This document shows, one piece after another, positions 9,774-17,955 of a stretch of 64,000 bases of DNA; within the stretch, counting starts at the first letter, position 1; each line of letters starts with the position of its first letter. The DNA comes from Massilia sp. R2A-15. GTDB lineage: Bacteria > Pseudomonadota > Gammaproteobacteria > Burkholderiales > Burkholderiaceae_D. The notes under the pieces are model-generated. The model was not told where the DNA came from and made no database searches. It saw only the letters and a list, made by a program, of their open reading frames with translations. The translations under genes and the position numbers were made by a program. The stretch is from NCBI RefSeq assembly GCF_030704305.1, contig NZ_CP131935.1, forward strand, positions 4,960,001-5,024,000. Direction: 5' to 3'.

Positions 9774-10859
9774 ATGAGTTCACTTTCCTTCCACGCGGGG
9801 CCGACAGCGATGGCTCGCCTCCGCGAGTACGGCTTGCGCGCTGCCGACATCGGCGTGATCCCCGCAGCCGCCGGCGGCCCGAAAGGCCTGATTTTCCAGT
9901 CGCTCGACCAATTCCTGTTCGGCCACTGGCTGCCGCAATTCCCGCGCGAGCGCACGCTGATCGGCTCGTCGATCGGCGCCTGGCGCATGGCCGCCGCCTG
10001 CCAGCCGGACCCGGTCGCCGCTTTCGCACGGCTCGGCGAACTCTACGCCGGCCAGCGCTATACCAGCACCAAGCCATCGCAGCAGGAAATCGACGACGTT
10101 TGCCGCGACTTGCTCGCCGGTTTCCTCGGCTCCCATGCATTAGATATTCTTATGCATCCACACTACCGTTTGCACCTGCTGACTGACCGCGGCATCGGCG
10201 CACTGGCGGAGCCGATCGGCCGCAACTCCGAGATGCGCGGATTTGCGACGGCTGCGCTGCGCAACATAGTCTCTCGCGGCTTGCTGGCTGGCGTGATGGA
10301 GCGCGTCGTCGTCGGCGATCCGCGCGGTGGCGCCGGCTGGTTGCGCGAACGCTTCGACGGCTTCACCACCCATTTCGCCGCGCTGACTCAAGACAATCTG
10401 GCGCCGGCGCTGCTGGCATCCGGCAGCCTGCCGCTGATCATGCAGCCGGTGCGCGGCCTGGCCGGCGCGCCGCCCGGCAACTACTGGGACGGCGGCATCA
10501 TCGACTACCACCTGGTGCTGCCATATTCGCGGCTGGGCGAGGACTTGGTGCTGTATCCGCACTTCGGCGAGCACATCGTGCCCGGCTGGCTGGACAAGGC
10601 GATGCCGTGGCGCCGCGCCGCGCGCGGGCCGCGCAAGAGCTGGCTCGACAACGTCATCATTTTCGCGCCATCCGCCGAATTCCTGCGCCGCCTGCCGCGC
10701 GCCAAGCTGCCCGACCGCAAGGACTTCGCCCATCACGGACTCGACCACGACGCCCGCATGGCGGACTGGCGCCGCGCGATCGGCGAGGGCGAGCGCCTGC
10801 GCGATGAGTTTGCCGAGTTCGTGGCGCGACCCGACATGTCGCGCGTGCAGCCCATCTGA
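9774..10859 (+). CDS. patatin-like phospholipase family protein
   Basis: Predicted lipid acyl hydrolase of 361 residues with a Ser-Asp dyad. The oxyanion-hole loop is AAAGGPKGLIF, the nucleophile elbow is IGSSIGAWRM (G-x-S-x-G), and the catalytic Asp is in WDGGIIDYH. There is no clear signal peptide, so it is probably cytoplasmic. A TTG two codons upstream (9768) is an alternative start; the ATG at 9774 is preferred. It is flanked on both sides by family-1 palindromes, so it is probably transcribed alone. The substrate is unknown. Confidence 0.85.
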   Translation: MSSLSFHAGPTAMARLREYGLRAADIGVIPAAAGGPKGLIFQSLDQFLFGHWLPQFPRERTLIGSSIGAWRMAAACQPDPVAAFARLGELYAGQRYTSTKPSQQEIDDVCRDLLAGFLGSHALDILMHPHYRLHLLTDRGIGALAEPIGRNSEMRGFATAALRNIVSRGLLAGVMERVVVGDPRGGAGWLRERFDGFTTHFAALTQDNLAPALLASGSLPLIMQPVRGLAGAPPGNYWDGGIIDYHLVLPYSRLGEDLVLYPHFGEHIVPGWLDKAMPWRRAARGPRKSWLDNVIIFAPSAEFLRRLPRAKLPDRKDFAHHGLDHDARMADWRRAIGEGERLRDEFAEFVARPDMSRVQPI

Positions 10860-10878
10860 GACGCGGCCGCAGCAAAAT

Positions 10879-10905
10879 GGGGTCAGGTCCGCCGGACCTG
10901 ACCCC
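10879..10905. repeat. family-1 palindrome, copy 3 (perfect arms)
   Basis: Arms GGGGTCAGGTCC and GGACCTGACCCC are perfectly complementary over 12 bp around a GCC centre, 19 bp after the patatin-like gene stop. Confidence 0.9.
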
Positions 10906-10969
10906 GCCTTGCGATGCCCCCGCCTCACCGAAATCGCCCGATTTTGCGGCAGCGTACCCCGTCCAAGGG

Positions 10970-10975
10970 TACAAT
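10970..10975 (+). promoter_or_regulatory. possible -10 element upstream of ychF
   Basis: TACAAT, 62 bp before the ychF ATG. A TTGCGG lies 20 bp upstream, which is long for a sigma-70 spacer. Confidence 0.25.
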
Positions 10976-11036
10976 GTGGGGTTTTGGGGAAACCTGCGCG
11001 CGCGCGGCCCCGTCCATCGATCTAGAAAGTTTTCCC

Positions 11037-12128
11037 ATGAGTCTCCAATGCGGCATCGTCGGCCTGCCTAACGTCGGCAAGTCCACCCTTTTCAACGCCC
11101 TGACCAAGGCTGGCATTCCGGCCGAGAACTATCCGTTCTGCACGATCGAGCCGAACGTCGGCGTGGTCGAGGTGCCCGATCCGCGCATGCAAGCGCTGGC
11201 CGACATCGTCAAACCTGAGCGCATGGTCAACGCCATCGTCGAATTCGTCGACATCGCCGGCCTGGTGGCGGGCGCGTCGAAGGGCGAGGGCCTGGGCAAC
11301 CAGTTCCTGTCGCACATCCGCGAAACCGACGCCATCGTCAACGTGGTGCGCTGCTTCGAGGACGACAACGTGATCCACGTGTCCGGCAAGGTGAGCCCGC
11401 TGGACGACATCGAAGTGATCCAGACCGAGCTGGCGCTGGCCGACATGGCCGCCGTCGAAAAGGCGATCCACCGCGAAAACAAGAAGGCCCGCTCCGGCGA
11501 CAAGGATGCCGCCAAGCTGGTCGCCGTGTGCGAGCGCCTGATGCCGCACCTGAACGAAGGCAAGCCTGTGCGCACCGCCGGCCTTGACGCCGACGACATG
11601 GCCCTGATCAAGACCCTGTGCCTGATCACCGCCAAGCCGGCCATGTTCGTGGCCAACGTGTCCGATACGGGCTTCACCAACAACCCGCTGCTCGACCAAC
11701 TGACCGCCTACGCGAAAGAGCAGAACGCGCCGATCGTCGCCATCTGCGCCGCGATCGAATCGGAAATCGCCGACCTCGACGACGCCGACAAGGGCGCCTT
11801 CCTGGCCGACATGGGCATGGAAGAGCCGGGCCTGGACCGCCTGATCCGCGCCGCCTACAAGCTGCTCGGCCTGCAGACCTACTTCACCGCGGGCGTGAAG
11901 GAAGTGCGCGCCTGGACCATCCACGTTGGCGACACCGCGCCGCAGGCGGCCGGCGTGATCCACACCGACTTTGAGCGCGGCTTCATTCGCGCCCAGACCA
12001 TCGCCTACGACGACTACATCGCCTACAAGGGCGAGGCCGGCGCCAAGGAAGCGGGCAAGATGCGCGCCGAGGGCAAGGAATACGTGGTCAAGGATGGCGA
12101 CGTGCTGAACTTCCTGTTCAACGTCTAA
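11037..12128 (+). CDS. ychF: redox-regulated ATPase YchF (Obg-like)
   Basis: P-loop NTPase of the Obg family that prefers ATP and is implicated in translation and stress responses. At 363 residues it is exactly the E. coli length. The G1 motif is [15 protein letters not shown]3 is [20 protein letters not shown], and the usual NKxD is replaced by NVSD, as in other YchF proteins with relaxed nucleotide choice. The C-terminal TGS domain starts near [17 protein letters not shown]. The frame is open upstream, but the ATG at 11037 gives the conserved [15 protein letters not shown] start. Confidence 0.96.
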   Translation: MSLQCGIVGLPNVGKSTLFNALTKAGIPAENYPFCTIEPNVGVVEVPDPRMQALADIVKPERMVNAIVEFVDIAGLVAGASKGEGLGNQFLSHIRETDAIVNVVRCFEDDNVIHVSGKVSPLDDIEVIQTELALADMAAVEKAIHRENKKARSGDKDAAKLVAVCERLMPHLNEGKPVRTAGLDADDMALIKTLCLITAKPAMFVANVSDTGFTNNPLLDQLTAYAKEQNAPIVAICAAIESEIADLDDADKGAFLADMGMEEPGLDRLIRAAYKLLGLQTYFTAGVKEVRAWTIHVGDTAPQAAGVIHTDFERGFIRAQTIAYDDYIAYKGEAGAKEAGKMRAEGKEYVVKDGDVLNFLFNV

Positions 12129-12164
12129 CCCACAGTTCGAATTCCGCCGGATTTTGGCGGACAG

Positions 12165-12203
12165 AAAAAACCCCATGCTTCCCGAGGAAGATGGGGTTTT
12201 TTT
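12165..12203 (+). terminator. intrinsic terminator after ychF
   Basis: AAAACCCCAT pairs with ATGGGGTTTT, with an inner CTTCC/GGAAG stem and a seven-T tail, 36 bp after the ychF stop. The A/T symmetry means it could also stop transcription from the other strand. Confidence 0.9.
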
Positions 12204-12348
12204 ACGGGCTCGGCAATCGTCACGCCCCCGAAGCGATATCAATATCGCCATCCCTTTTCGGCGCATAGTCAAACGGATGAGTGCCAGACTGTTTCGTGCT
12301 CAGCGTTGATTCGCGCGGGCTGCCGCGCGCCGGTCGAAAGGAATGAGC

Positions 12349-13371
12349 ATGAGGATTCTGTCCGCACTCGGGGCGCTCGCCACGGGTTTCGTCATTGCCG
12401 GATGCGCCAGCAATGGCCTGGTGGTCGAGACCGTCGTTGAATATGGTCCGATTGGGAGCCGCCTGCCAAACTCGCACGCCGATGGCGACGGATTTATCGC
12501 GGCCCTGACGCCGCCGGACGGAAACGACGAATGGCGCGTCCTCGCGCGGTGGAAAGATCCGGACGTGTGGGACACCGATTTTCTGGACCAGAAGACTTGG
12601 GATGAAAGTAATTTCGACCAGCCTGGCGCCGCCATTTCGTTTTTCTCCGGCCACGGACTTACCGGGCCGTACGGTGAGAGCCCTCCCCACAGGTGCAGCC
12701 ATTCCTCAGAATGCAAGACGCCGCCGCCGCAAGCCGGACCACGCGGCATTTGCAAGGCTGCGGGAACGCCGGGTCACGCGGTCGGCGACACCTCGCAATG
12801 CGTCTACTACAACGATCGAAGCCTCGTCACGTTCAGCAGCAAGGATCAGTTCGGCCATGTCGCCAACTATAGTGGCGGGCGGGCGAAATGGGGCGAGAGC
12901 AAGAATTCCGGGCCCTGGGCCGGCGCGGGAACGGACGGCGGCACGAATCTCGTTGTGCTCGACTCCAGCTGGGGAGTGCTGGCGTCGTTCTGGTACGAAC
13001 AAACGCACGCGGCGATGGCCGGTGTCCACTTTCTTGCAACGACCTTGCCCGTCACCGGCGATTATCTGAATGATCCGCAGCGCGGCGCGGCATTCGGCAA
13101 GCGCTGGGCGCAGGACAGCGGCAGCTCGGTGTCGCAGTCCTGGCTGGTTGCAATGAATGCGATTCCCGGCGGCGGCTTCGATATGAGCGGCTGCCATTTC
13201 GTCATCGCCTACGATGAATCTTCCGAACGCGCGCTCAAGCATCTCGACGAAGACTGGTCCGAGCTCAAGAACGACGGCTGGGATGCAAAGGGAAACGCCG
13301 TGTATTGGGCGCGGTGGCTGTGCAATTGGACCAGCCAGATTACTGACGACACCATTTTCGAGCTCAAATAA
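12349..13371 (+). CDS. lipoprotein of unknown function with caspase-like SGHG/DSSWG pattern (DUF6345-like)
   Basis: Protein of 340 residues with a lipoprotein signal (MRILSALGALATGFVIAGC). I do not know its function. The body has AISFFSGHGLTGPYG near residue 105, a cysteine cluster (about six Cys between residues 120 and 150), and NLVVLDSSWGVLASFWYEQ followed by MAGVHFLAT and RGAAFGKRWAQD. The order strand-SGHG ... strand-LDSSWG recalls the His and Cys ends of a caspase-like fold, but the Cys position is Ser. The W..F...AGVH and RG.AF segments resemble what I recall of DUF6345 proteins; this needs a profile search. GAAAGGA lies 6 nt before ATG 12349 and touches ATG 12343, so 12349 is preferred. 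The stop overlaps the next start. Confidence 0.7.
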   Translation: MRILSALGALATGFVIAGCASNGLVVETVVEYGPIGSRLPNSHADGDGFIAALTPPDGNDEWRVLARWKDPDVWDTDFLDQKTWDESNFDQPGAAISFFSGHGLTGPYGESPPHRCSHSSECKTPPPQAGPRGICKAAGTPGHAVGDTSQCVYYNDRSLVTFSSKDQFGHVANYSGGRAKWGESKNSGPWAGAGTDGGTNLVVLDSSWGVLASFWYEQTHAAMAGVHFLATTLPVTGDYLNDPQRGAAFGKRWAQDSGSSVSQSWLVAMNAIPGGGFDMSGCHFVIAYDESSERALKHLDEDWSELKNDGWDAKGNAVYWARWLCNWTSQITDDTIFELK

Positions 13372-14318
13372 TGAACAGCACCCACGACACCCTGGCGACC
13401 GTCGCTTTTTTTGTAGCTGCGCTTTGCATGGGAGGCTGCGCCAGTCGCATGACGACTCCCCCGCCGCCCTCGGGCACGATCCCGTCGGCTGGTGGTGCGG
13501 CCGGCTATCAACATGGCGCGGATCGCACGCGCTTCGTGGCGGGCGTGCAAAGCGTGCGATTGGGCGAGCATGGCTACGCGAAGCTTACGGGCAGCGAAGG
13601 AACGTTTGCGGTCGACACGGTCAACGGCAGCGCCTATGGCGTGCCCAAGGCGAACGCGCGGTCGCAGCAACTCGCGCCTTTCGGCAAGTCACCGGCCGAG
13701 CATGACGCTTCCGTGACGGACTATTTTCGCCGGAGCGGCATCCCGGCCGATCAGATCGGCAGTGCGCAGGGTCGGATGCTGCTCGAGGCCACAGGCCGCG
13801 GCGATGACGCGGTGCGGGCAGCGCCGAAGGTGAAAGCCTACTACTCGGTCCTGCAGCGCGTCGTTGACGGGATTGCCGTGCCGGACTCGTTCGCGTGGGC
13901 GCGCATCAATGCGCGCGGCGAAGTCGTCGAAGAGGCAGTCTACTGGCCTGCAATCTCGCGCGAGACCTTGGCAAGCGCGCAAAAACTGCGCGAGGCATGG
14001 GCCGACGACAATCGACGGCGCGAGCTCACCGGGCGCATCCATATCGATAACTCACGCGCGGCGACGGTCGCCATTCGCCATGCGTCGGCGAGCAGCCATG
14101 ATGCTTTCGAAGCGTTCGCGAGCATCGACATTACGGTCAATGTCACGGCGCCGGGGGCGCAGCGCGCGGCAACGGCGGAAGATCAAACGTCGGCGCCAGG
14201 CGTGGGGTACGTGCGGCACTTCGATATCGACGGCAAGGAGCTACGTCTTCCGCAGGAGCGTTTTGTACTTGACCGAAAATTCCCCGCGCGGAAGGCGACG
14301 CCGGCTCCACAGCAATAG
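13371..14318 (+). CDS. lipoprotein of unknown function, coupled to the preceding gene
   Basis: Protein of 315 residues with a lipoprotein signal (TVAFFVAALCMGGC, lipobox MGGC) and a Pro-rich linker. I do not recognise the family. The middle contains VDTVNGSAYGVPKANARSQQLAPFGKSP and a segment that reads like a peptide-chain or precursor domain (VLQRVVDGIAVPDSFAWARINARGEVVEEAVYWP); the end is a beta-rich tail (VRHFDIDGKELRLPQERFVL). The ATG overlaps the stop of the upstream gene by one base (TAATG), so the two are translationally coupled and probably act together at the outer membrane. A terminator follows about 90 bp after the stop. Confidence 0.75.
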   Translation: MNSTHDTLATVAFFVAALCMGGCASRMTTPPPPSGTIPSAGGAAGYQHGADRTRFVAGVQSVRLGEHGYAKLTGSEGTFAVDTVNGSAYGVPKANARSQQLAPFGKSPAEHDASVTDYFRRSGIPADQIGSAQGRMLLEATGRGDDAVRAAPKVKAYYSVLQRVVDGIAVPDSFAWARINARGEVVEEAVYWPAISRETLASAQKLREAWADDNRRRELTGRIHIDNSRAATVAIRHASASSHDAFEAFASIDITVNVTAPGAQRAATAEDQTSAPGVGYVRHFDIDGKELRLPQERFVLDRKFPARKATPAPQQ

Positions 14319-14408
14319 CGCAGTTTTTAATGAATGCGCCGGGGAAGAAACCGGGTACAATTTGCCGGAAAAATAAGACTGAGCCATATAAGCAGCATAG
14401 AACAATAG

Positions 14409-14434
14409 AAGGGCGCCGCGGGCGCCTTTTTTTT
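14409..14434 (+). terminator. intrinsic terminator of the lipoprotein pair
   Basis: Stem GGGCGCC/GGCGCC with a GCG loop followed by eight T (14427-14434). It separates the two-lipoprotein operon from the metallo-beta-lactamase gene. Confidence 0.85.
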
Positions 14435-14479
14435 GACCCGATTCCAGAGCCGCATGAATTCTCAATCGAACGCTACCAA

Positions 14480-15370
14480 ATGACTAAATTCAAAATCATC
14501 GCCGCAACTATCGCAATGAGCTTCGCCGGATTGGCGCACGCCGACGAAAACTTCGTCACCTGCGGCTCCTGCAAGGAATGGAACATGCCGGTCAAGCCGT
14601 TCAACGTCTATGGCAACACCTGGTACGTCGGGGTCAACGGGCTCTCGTCGGTGCTGATCACGGGGCCGCAAGGCCACATCCTGATCGACGGCGCGCTGCC
14701 GCAATCGGCTGCCTTGATCGAAGCGAACATCAAGGCGCTGGGCTTTCGCATGCGGGACGTCAAGCTGATCGTCAACTCCCACGCGCATTGGGACCACGCC
14801 GGTGGCATCGCGGCGCTGCAGCGCGCCAGCGGCGCCGTGGTGGCGGCGAGTGCATCGGGCGCGATCGCGCTCAAGAGCGGCACGCACGTCACCGACGATC
14901 CGCAGTACTACGCCAACGATGTCCATGTACCCAAGGTCGCAAAGGTCAGGGAAGTGCGCGAAGGCGAAACCCTGACGGTCGGCCCGATCGGCATAACCGC
15001 GCACATGACGCCGGGCCACACGCCTGGCAGCACTACCTGGTCATGGCAGTCCTGCGAGGCTGGAAAATGCATGGACGTGGTGTACGCGGACAGCCTCACT
15101 TCGATCTCGCGCGACGGCTTCCACTTCACCGGCAAGGGCGGCGAGCCGGATATCTCGGGCGCCTTCGCGGCCAGCATCGCCAAGGTCGGCGGACTAAAGT
15201 GCGACATCCTGCTGGCGGCCCATCCGTTCTTTGCCGATACCTTCGCCAAGGCCGCTGCCCGCACGCCCGAGCGCAATCCATTCATCGACAGCGGTGCTTG
15301 CCGCGAATATGCGGCCGGCGCGGCCAAGATGCTCGACAAGCGGCTTGGCGAGGAGCGCGCCGCACCCTGA
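14480..15370 (+). CDS. subclass B3 metallo-beta-lactamase
   Basis: Zinc hydrolase of 296 residues predicted to open beta-lactam rings in the periplasm. It has a Sec signal ending near GLAHA. The B3 zinc ligands are visible: the H-x-H-x-D-H motif in SHAHWDHAGG (H116, H118, D120, H121 in standard numbering), the later His in TPGHTPGST (H196), and the last His in LLAAHPFF (H263). The spacing and the absence of the B1 cysteine ligand place it in B3, like the chromosomal enzymes THIN-B of Janthinobacterium and others in this family. ATG 14480 is chosen because it begins the signal peptide; the ribosome binding site is weak. No adjacent regulator such as ampR is seen. Confidence 0.9.
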   Translation: MTKFKIIAATIAMSFAGLAHADENFVTCGSCKEWNMPVKPFNVYGNTWYVGVNGLSSVLITGPQGHILIDGALPQSAALIEANIKALGFRMRDVKLIVNSHAHWDHAGGIAALQRASGAVVAASASGAIALKSGTHVTDDPQYYANDVHVPKVAKVREVREGETLTVGPIGITAHMTPGHTPGSTTWSWQSCEAGKCMDVVYADSLTSISRDGFHFTGKGGEPDISGAFAASIAKVGGLKCDILLAAHPFFADTFAKAAARTPERNPFIDSGACREYAAGAAKMLDKRLGEERAAP

Positions 15371-15407
15371 ACCGGGTTATTCTCAATCGGAGCGGAGGAA
15401 CTCAGGC

Positions 15408-15743
15408 ATGACGGAACAGATCGGAAAAGAGCGCGCGGATTGTCCTGACCCTGCGCCGGTCATCGTGGCAGGCGTAAGCTACGCAGCCGTCCCTTGGGGC
15501 AGGGCGCGTGGCTTGGGGCAGAACGGCGGAATCATCGCCGCGCAAGACCCGGCGAGCGGTGCCGAACTGTGGACGCTCCGGGTCTATCGCATCGACTACG
15601 ACGAGGGGCGCGAGGGCGACAAGCAGGACGTTTTCATCGAAAGCATCACTGCCCAATCCGACGGCACCTTGCGCATCGTGTCCGAACGCGGCGACAGCTA
15701 CCTGGTCGATGTCGTGCGCCGCATTGTGATCGGGCAGGCCTAA
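15408..15743 (+). CDS. small conserved-looking protein of unknown function
   Basis: Protein of 111 residues, not recognised. GGAGGA (15393-15398) lies 9 nt before the ATG, a strong ribosome binding site. The sequence is beta-rich and polar with no signal peptide or membrane segment (GGIIAAQDPASGAELWTLRVYRI, QDVFIESITAQSDGTLRIVSE), suggesting a small cytoplasmic beta fold. It begins 37 bp after the beta-lactamase stop and may share its transcript. Confidence 0.7.
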   Translation: MTEQIGKERADCPDPAPVIVAGVSYAAVPWGRARGLGQNGGIIAAQDPASGAELWTLRVYRIDYDEGREGDKQDVFIESITAQSDGTLRIVSERGDSYLVDVVRRIVIGQA

Positions 15744-15812
15744 TAAGCGGTTGGGTCACTCCGCCTGCCATCTGCGATATTATTCGCATCCAAATTATCG
15801 CGTCGAAGTCTC

Positions 15813-16655
15813 ATGGCCACCCTGTCCGAACTTGTTTTCTACCCCGTCAAATCATGCGCCGGCATCTCGGTAGCGGAAGCGGTGCTGACCGAAGCCGGCC
15901 TGCAAGTGGACGGCGTCTGCGACCGCGAATGGATGGTGGTGGATGAACATGGCCACTTCCTGACCCAGCGTGAATATCCGCGCATGGCGCTGATCGTGCC
16001 AAAGCTGATAGACGGGAAGCTGGAACTGTCCGCGCCCGGCAGCGCGTCACACGCAATCGCGATCGCTCCTTCCGCCGCTCCCACGCGCGCAGTCGCCATC
16101 TGGGGCGACAGCGTGCAGGCCGATGACTGCGGTGACGCCACGGCCGCCTGGTTCACCCAGGCGATTGGCGCGCCGTGCCGGCTGGTGCGTTTCCCGAACG
16201 CCGCGCGGCGCTGGACCGGCACCAGCTGGACTGGTGGCGTCGCCGCCCCCACGCGCTTCGCCGACGGCTACCCGCTGCTGCTGATCGGCGCTGCCTCGCT
16301 GGCCGACATGAACGAAAAACTGGCCGCAGCCGGCCGCCAGGCGCTGCCCATGAACCGCTTCCGTCCCAACCTCGTGGTCGACGGCATCGGCGCCTTCGAG
16401 GAGGATTACGCCGAATCGCTGACCATCGGCGCCGCCGCCATCAAGCCGGTCAAGCCATGCCCGCGCTGTCCGATCCCATCGATCGACCAGGCCACCGGCG
16501 TGCCAGGCCCGGACCCGCTCGACATCCTGCAATCGTACCGGCGCAAGCCGCAGCTGGACGACGCGGTCTGCTTCGGCATGAACTGCATCGTCACCGCGGG
16601 CGCCGGCGAGCACCTGAAAGTGGGCCAGCAGGTAAACGTGACGCTGGCGTTTTAA
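15813..16655 (+). CDS. MOSC domain protein (YcbX/mARC-like)
   Basis: Predicted molybdenum-cofactor enzyme of 280 residues. The N-terminal MOSC beta-barrel domain begins with LSELVFYPVKSCAGISV, and the C-terminal MOSC domain holds the cysteine motif KPCPRCPIPSIDQATG expected to bind the Mo cofactor. Relatives reduce N-hydroxylated compounds such as 6-hydroxylaminopurine. No partner reductase is fused or adjacent. It stands alone between the small unknown gene and the diguanylate cyclase. Confidence 0.9.
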   Translation: MATLSELVFYPVKSCAGISVAEAVLTEAGLQVDGVCDREWMVVDEHGHFLTQREYPRMALIVPKLIDGKLELSAPGSASHAIAIAPSAAPTRAVAIWGDSVQADDCGDATAAWFTQAIGAPCRLVRFPNAARRWTGTSWTGGVAAPTRFADGYPLLLIGAASLADMNEKLAAAGRQALPMNRFRPNLVVDGIGAFEEDYAESLTIGAAAIKPVKPCPRCPIPSIDQATGVPGPDPLDILQSYRRKPQLDDAVCFGMNCIVTAGAGEHLKVGQQVNVTLAF

Positions 16656-16746
16656 TAGGGCAGGGGTGGGCAATCGCGCAAAGATGGCGTAAGGTTGCGC
16701 TAATTGCGGGAAAATCCGCTTATCCAACAGACCAGCCAGGAGCGAT

Positions 16747-17871
16747 ATGACTGAACCGGGCGCCTCGCCGCGTGAACTGGAAGCCGAAAACGAGTCCCTG
16801 CGCGCGCGCATGAACTACCTGATGGAGCAGGCCGAACGCAATCACTCGATCATGTGCCGGCACCAGGCGTTCGACCTCGAGATCGTCGGCGCCGCCACCT
16901 TCCCCGAACTGGTCGGCACGATCTTTCGCACGCTGCCCATCATCTCCGACCTTGACATCGTCACCCTGTGCCTGGTCGACCCCGAAGCGGACATCCAGAC
17001 CGTGATGCAGCGGCTGGGCGTCGATTTCACCGTGCTGCCGCACCTGGTATTTGTCGACAACGTCAGCGCGCTCGGCTTCGGGCCGTCGCCCGCGACGCCG
17101 CCCAAGCCGCTGATGGGACCCTGGGTGCCGCGCATGCATCAGGCGATGTTCCCGCAGGCGCCGGCCGGGCTGCAAAGCGTCGCGCTGGTGCCGCTGCTGC
17201 GCAACAAGCGCATCATCGGCAGTCTGAACCTCGGCAGCCTCGACCCGGCTCGCTTCACGCCGGCGCTGGGCACCGACTTCATCGAGCACATGGCGTCGAT
17301 CATCGCGATCTGCCTGGAAAACGTCATCAGCAACGAGATGCTCAAGTACATTGGGCTGACCGATTCGCTGACCGGCGTCTATAACCGCCGCTACATCGAC
17401 CGCCGCCTGCTGGAGGAGATCGGCCGCGCGCGGCGCCAGGCCTACCGGATTTCGTGCATGTACATCGACATCGACCATTTCAAGGCGGTCAACGACAGCG
17501 TCGGCCACCAGGGCGGCGACGAAGTGCTGCGCGAAGTGGCCGCGCGCATCAAGACCGAGCTGCGCGCGTCGGACGCACTGGGGCGTTTCGGCGGCGAGGA
17601 GTTCGTGGTGCTGCTGGTGGACGCGGACGTGGAAAGCGCGGCGATCTGCGCGCAGCGGATCCGCGCAAGCGTGGCCGACACGCCGTTCGAGCTGTCGACG
17701 GGCGAGAAGCTGCCGATTTCGGTGTCGATCGGCGTGGCGACGCTGGACGATTTCGAGCGCGACCACGCGATCGAAGGCGTGGCGCAGCAGCTGGTGGCGC
17801 AGGCCGATTCGGCGCTGTACCAGGCCAAGGAGGCGGGCCGCAACAAAGTGGTCAGCTTCGACGAGGAGTAG
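16747..17871 (+). CDS. diguanylate cyclase with N-terminal GAF/DUF484-like sensor domain
   Basis: Predicted to make cyclic di-GMP from GTP. The protein has 374 residues. Residues 1-40 form a short coiled coil, residues about 40-190 a DUF484/GAF-like domain (DLDIVTLCLVDPEADIQT...VALVPLLRNKRIIGSLNLGS), and residues about 205-374 a GGDEF domain. The active site reads RFGGEEFVVL, and the inhibitory I-site RASD lies exactly five residues before GGEEF, so product feedback is expected. Metal-binding YIDIDHFKAVND is intact. There are no membrane segments. The stop is 5 bp before a family-1 repeat pair. Confidence 0.93.
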   Translation: MTEPGASPRELEAENESLRARMNYLMEQAERNHSIMCRHQAFDLEIVGAATFPELVGTIFRTLPIISDLDIVTLCLVDPEADIQTVMQRLGVDFTVLPHLVFVDNVSALGFGPSPATPPKPLMGPWVPRMHQAMFPQAPAGLQSVALVPLLRNKRIIGSLNLGSLDPARFTPALGTDFIEHMASIIAICLENVISNEMLKYIGLTDSLTGVYNRRYIDRRLLEEIGRARRQAYRISCMYIDIDHFKAVNDSVGHQGGDEVLREVAARIKTELRASDALGRFGGEEFVVLLVDADVESAAICAQRIRASVADTPFELSTGEKLPISVSIGVATLDDFERDHAIEGVAQQLVAQADSALYQAKEAGRNKVVSFDEE

Positions 17872-17875
17872 GCAA

Positions 17876-17902
17876 GGGGTCTGGTCCTGCGGACCTGACC
17901 CC
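17876..17902. repeat. family-1 palindrome, copy 4 (left half of a pair)
   Basis: Same sequence and orientation as copy 1, 5 bp after the diguanylate cyclase stop. It forms a head-to-head pair with copy 5 across 26 bp. Confidence 0.9.
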
Positions 17903-17928
17903 ATTTTTGATAGTAGTTAGCGCAAGAT

Positions 17929-17955
17929 GGGGTCAGGTCCGCAGGACCAGACCCC
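17929..17955. repeat. family-1 palindrome, copy 5 (right half of a pair)
   Basis: Exact reverse complement of copy 4 (arms GGGGTCAGGTCC and GGACCAGACCCC, centre GCA). It ends one base before the stop codon of the minus-strand antiporter gene. The 80-bp pair can fold into one long hairpin and probably acts as a two-way terminator. Confidence 0.9.

Noticed and set aside
14354..14434. A short small RNA between TACAAT at 14354 and the terminator at 14411
   Set aside because: There is no acceptable -35 box, and the terminator is better explained as the end of the lipoprotein operon.
12128..17871. A recently acquired genomic island around the beta-lactamase
   Set aside because: No integrase, tRNA junction, direct repeats or clear base-composition break was found; the genes may simply be accessory.
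17876..17955. Palindrome pair considered as an attachment site or phage remnant
   Set aside because: No integrase or phage gene is nearby and the same element occurs at many loci, which fits an interspersed repeat better.
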